Origin: an uncultured bacterium
Lineage (GTDB): Bacteria > Armatimonadota > Zipacnadia > Zipacnadales > Zipacnadaceae
DNA: 5,389 bases
Direction of reading: 5' to 3'
Assembly (NCBI GenBank): GCA_937928475.1
Contig: CALFVE010000277.1
Span: 1 to 5,389, forward strand
Made by a program: the position numbers and the translations under genes. Positions 4,783 to 5,389 of the stretch are shown here, in pieces. Each line of letters opens with the position of its first letter. Positions within the stretch are counted from its first letter, which is position 1. The notes under the pieces were generated by a model, which worked only from the letters and a program-made list of their open reading frames with translations, was not told the origin of the DNA and did not search any database.

Positions 4783-5389
4783 ATGGCCGGCGGCAAGTTC
4801 TGTCCCAAGTGTGGCTTCAGCAATCCTCCTACTCGGGGCGCGTGTCTCATGTGCTACGCCCGCCTGGATCAGACCGGCGGCGGCCGACAGTGCCCGCACT
4901 GCGGGGGAGAGGTCTTCGCCAACTCCAACTTCTGCGCCAGTTGCGGGGGCGCCCTCGCTGAGGGCGTCGTCGCCGTCGCTGGCCCCGTCGCCCTTGCGGC
5001 TCTCCTGGTGGAATCGGGCAGCGACGTATTCGGGCCGGCCGGCTACCACGAACCGGCCGGGGTAGCCGCGGAAGAGCCCTACGCGCCCCAGTTCGCTCCG
5101 GTGGGCGAGGCAGAGGCTCCGCCTGCCGCGCTGGCGCCGGCTGCTCCCGCGGAGGCTCCCGAGGAGATCTTCGTGCCGCCTCCGCCTGGTCTGGTGACCG
5201 CCGAGCCGACGGCCGCCGAAGAGGAGTTCGTGCCTCCTCCGCCACCGCCTCTTGAGGAAGAAGGCTTGGCACCGCCGCCTCCTCCCCCCGGCGTCGAGCT
5301 GCCCGCTCCCCCGCCGCTGGAGGAGGAAGCAGTTTTCGCTCCGCCGCCTCCCCCAGATCTGATCCCGGAGGCGGCTCCGCCTCCCCCGC
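4783..5389 (+). CDS. Double zinc-ribbon protein with acidic/proline-rich repeat tail, 3' end cut by window edge
   Basis: Translated by hand from the ATG at 4783; 202 residues are open to the right edge, so the gene is partial. Two zinc ribbons occupy the N-terminus: Cys7, Cys10, Cys21, Cys24 and Cys37, Cys40, Cys51, Cys54 (FCPKCG, CLMC, CPHCGG, CASCGG). Residues 61-76 (GVVAVAGPVALAALLV) are hydrophobic but short and Ala/Val-rich, so at most a weak membrane-segment candidate. From about residue 85 the chain is low-complexity Ala/Pro/Glu, and from 127 it carries repeated acidic-proline blocks such as EEEFVPPPPPP and EEEAVFAPPPPP. Such N-terminal ribbons usually mediate protein interaction or structure, and the linker may tether a further C-terminal domain beyond the window. 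It is divergent from the PHP gene and has its own strong promoter. No specific family is recognised. Coding status rests on the promoter, ribosome-binding site and eight correctly spaced cysteines. Confidence 0.88.
   Translation, partial: MAGGKFCPKCGFSNPPTRGACLMCYARLDQTGGGRQCPHCGGEVFANSNFCASCGGALAEGVVAVAGPVALAALLVESGSDVFGPAGYHEPAGVAAEEPYAPQFAPVGEAEAPPAALAPAAPAEAPEEIFVPPPPGLVTAEPTAAEEEFVPPPPPPLEEEGLAPPPPPPGVELPAPPPLEEEAVFAPPPPPDLIPEAAPPPP
5161..5389 (+). repeat. Coding proline/glutamate repeat tract
   Basis: Codons 127-202 of the zinc-ribbon gene repeat an acidic cluster, then an optional Phe/Leu, then Val/Ala, then 3-6 prolines. Proline runs fall at residues 132-135, 151-156, 164-169, 176-178, 187-191 and 199-202, spaced 9-19 residues apart. 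The repeats are diverged at DNA level, with mixed CCG/CCT/CCC/CCA codons, so this is not a simple recent microsatellite expansion. The tract reaches the window edge. Confidence 0.75.

Noticed and set aside
4840..4950. CxxC pairs as a metalloenzyme or ferredoxin site
   Set aside because: The CPxCG-x(n)-CxxC spacing fits structural zinc ribbons, and no redox or cluster-binding context is present.
4426..5049. 207-codon minus-strand frame across the divergent region
   Set aside because: It runs antisense to the zinc-ribbon gene and through its near-consensus promoter, and the translation has no recognisable features.

Overview
The window is a GC-rich bacterial chromosome fragment. Codon third positions are strongly biased to G/C, start sites have strong AAGGAGG-type Shine-Dalgarno sequences, and one near-consensus sigma-70-type promoter is visible. 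The gene content (an SPFH protein with a C-terminal zinc ribbon, a proline-rich zinc-ribbon protein, and a large CehA/McbA-type PHP metallohydrolase) resembles genomes of environmental phyla such as Armatimonadota, Chloroflexota or Planctomycetota. There is no rRNA or other marker gene, so the taxonomy is a low-confidence guess. No tRNA, rRNA, CRISPR array, transposase or phage gene is visible.

Layout, left to right. Positions 1-1003 (minus strand) hold an SPFH/stomatin-like protein of the YdjI / 'virion core protein-like' type, whose 3' end is cut by the left edge inside a zinc ribbon. A 99-nt gap follows, then a 172-residue helical protein of unknown function at 1103-1621 (minus). The gap at 1622-1839 is rich in inverted repeats, including a perfect 12-bp pair whose one arm abuts the ribosome-binding site of the 172-residue gene. 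Positions 1840-4362 (minus) hold a complete 840-residue PHP-domain metallohydrolase with a GTG start. A non-coding divergent region (4363-4782) separates it from a plus-strand gene at 4783, which encodes a protein with two zinc ribbons and an acidic/proline-rich repeat tail and runs off the right edge. That gene has a clear promoter at 4700-4728.

How the genes may work together. The 172-residue protein and the SPFH protein lie in the same direction and are probably co-transcribed. The SPFH protein and the divergent gene both combine zinc ribbons with Pro/Ala-rich linkers, which suggests (inference only) a shared membrane- or scaffold-associated assembly, comparable to B. subtilis YdjI and its zinc-ribbon partner YdjG. 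The PHP metallohydrolase is probably a separate catabolic or hydrolytic function with an unknown substrate. It could share transcripts with the two downstream genes only if RNA polymerase reads through the structured 218-nt gap.

I see no clear new defence or mobile system. The most interesting items are the candidate cis-regulatory leader at 1622-1839, the uncharacterised 172-residue partner of the SPFH protein, and the zinc-ribbon/proline-repeat protein.
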